Source: Chloroflexota bacterium (GTDB lineage Bacteria > Chloroflexota > Anaerolineae > UBA7937 > B3-Chlor). From it: a stretch of 5,387 bases of DNA. The translations under genes and the position numbers were made by a program. Location of the stretch: contig JAUWYD010000100.1 in assembly GCA_030616025.1 (NCBI GenBank), positions 1 through 5,387 on the forward strand, read 5' to 3'. The notes beneath the pieces are model-generated. The model did not search any database. It was given only the letters and a program-made list of their open reading frames with translations, and had not been told where the DNA came from. Position 1 is the stretch's first letter. Every line of letters starts with the position of its first letter. Of this stretch, positions 4,807 through 5,387 are shown in pieces.

Positions 4807-5387
4807 TTACTGAAGCACCTCCAACCGGTAGCCTTCCCCCGGCACAGTCACCACGTAACAGGGATCCCTCCAATCCGGCTCTACTTTCTGCCGCGAGCGT
4901 TTCACCAGTTCGTAGATTGCGCCAGGACTGACACCTTCACCCACACCCCAGACCTCTTCGGCGATCTGGTTGTATTTGCAGACCGCGCCTTCTCTTTGGT
5001 GTGAGAACCGCACGAACTTGCGTTGCGGATCACTCAACTTGAGGGTCATCTCTCGATCATCCGACCATATTTGGCCTGTTTTCGAGTCACAGCGCACACC
5101 CTTGGGTTGGGCGCGGTAACGACGCGTCAGCTCTCCTCGCAGGAACGCCTCGAAGATCGGACCAAAGACCACCGCACTTCCGCGGTCCCCGGCCGCCACC
5201 AAGCCCTTGGTCTCCAAGGCGCCACGCTTGTCGGTATCGAGCGCTGGCTCACCACCTCCGACAAGGGCCAGCAGCCTCTCCTGTTCCTCCTCCTCCAACT
5301 CGTCCCATAACCGCTGACACTCTGCCTGGATGGGCCTCTGGACACTGAGTTCGGCCGCCGCGGCCTGCAATGGTGTCTCAGGGTCAG
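4807..5387 (-). CDS. C-terminal part of a large regulator ending in an OmpR/PhoB-type winged helix, 5' end cut by window edge
   Basis: 192 residues are visible and the frame is open to the right edge. Residues 96-190 match the OmpR/PhoB-type (Trans_reg_C) DNA-binding domain: a leading strand region, the Phe-rich helix near KFVRFSHQ, the turn GAVCKYNQIAEEVWG, the recognition helix AIYELVKRSRQKVEPD (about 156-171) and the wing YVVTVPGEGYRL (177-188). Residues 1-95 are acidic and helical (RLWDELEEEEQERLLALVGG) and then predict a small helical or winged-helix unit with FGPIFEAFL. They resemble the region after the ATPase core in STAND/AAA-type regulators that carry this domain, but no Walker motif is visible. 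A TTG at 5370 could be taken as a start, yet it has no ribosome binding site and coding sequence continues upstream. It lies upstream of the export operon on the same strand but is separated by a terminator. Its targets are unknown. Confidence 0.85.
   Translation of the reverse strand, partial: DPETPLQAAAAELSVQRPIQAECQRLWDELEEEEQERLLALVGGGEPALDTDKRGALETKGLVAAGDRGSAVVFGPIFEAFLRGELTRRYRAQPKGVRCDSKTGQIWSDDREMTLKLSDPQRKFVRFSHQREGAVCKYNQIAEEVWGVGEGVSPGAIYELVKRSRQKVEPDWRDPCYVVTVPGEGYRLEVLQ

Noticed and set aside
5127..5370. TTG at 5370-5368 as the start of a 187-residue winged-helix protein
   Set aside because: The frame is open for five more codons to the window edge, no ribosome binding site precedes the TTG, and the start would fall within a helical region. 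A gene truncated by the window is far more likely.

Overview
The window looks like chromosomal DNA from a moderately GC-rich bacterium. The best guess is Chloroflexota (Anaerolineae-like). The basis is style, not a database match: a lipoprotein with a long Pro/Thr linker after the lipobox, an adaptor rich in Ala/Glu coiled coil, and a large C-terminal winged helix on a longer protein are all common there. Every gene I can support is on the minus strand, so the window reads right to left.

Right edge (4807-5387): the C-terminal part of a large regulator. An OmpR/PhoB-type winged-helix DNA-binding domain follows a helical stretch, and the frame stays open through the right edge, so the N-terminus is outside the window. 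A good intrinsic terminator (hairpin 4757-4777, then a T-rich tract) closes this unit.

Middle (4249-4806): 558 bases with no convincing gene but many regulatory-looking signals. They include three back-to-back dyads (one a perfect 18-bp palindrome), two overlapping long-loop hairpins, a distal extended -10 box inside an inverted repeat, and a near-consensus promoter (TTGACA, 17 bases, CATAAT) just upstream of the next gene.

Left (1-4248): a compact operon of an ABC-export type. It encodes (i) a 742-residue permease made of two fused MacB/LolCE/FtsX-type halves, (ii) a 382-residue HlyD/MacA-like membrane-fusion (adaptor) protein, and (iii) a lipoprotein with a Pro/Thr-rich stalk and a TolB-like (PD40) beta-propeller, cut by the left edge. 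The last two genes are separated by one base, and the lipoprotein's ribosome binding site lies in the last codons of the adaptor gene. The fused permease would supply both membrane halves of one transporter, the adaptor would sit on its extracytoplasmic face, and the lipoprotein may be a surface sensor or substrate-binding partner. No ATP-binding subunit is visible; it must lie beyond the left edge or elsewhere. The substrate cannot be told from the sequence.

I found no tRNA, rRNA, CRISPR array, insertion sequence or integrase. The window does not show a clearly new system. The most unusual items are the single-chain duplicated permease, its pairing with a propeller lipoprotein, and the dyad-rich control region.
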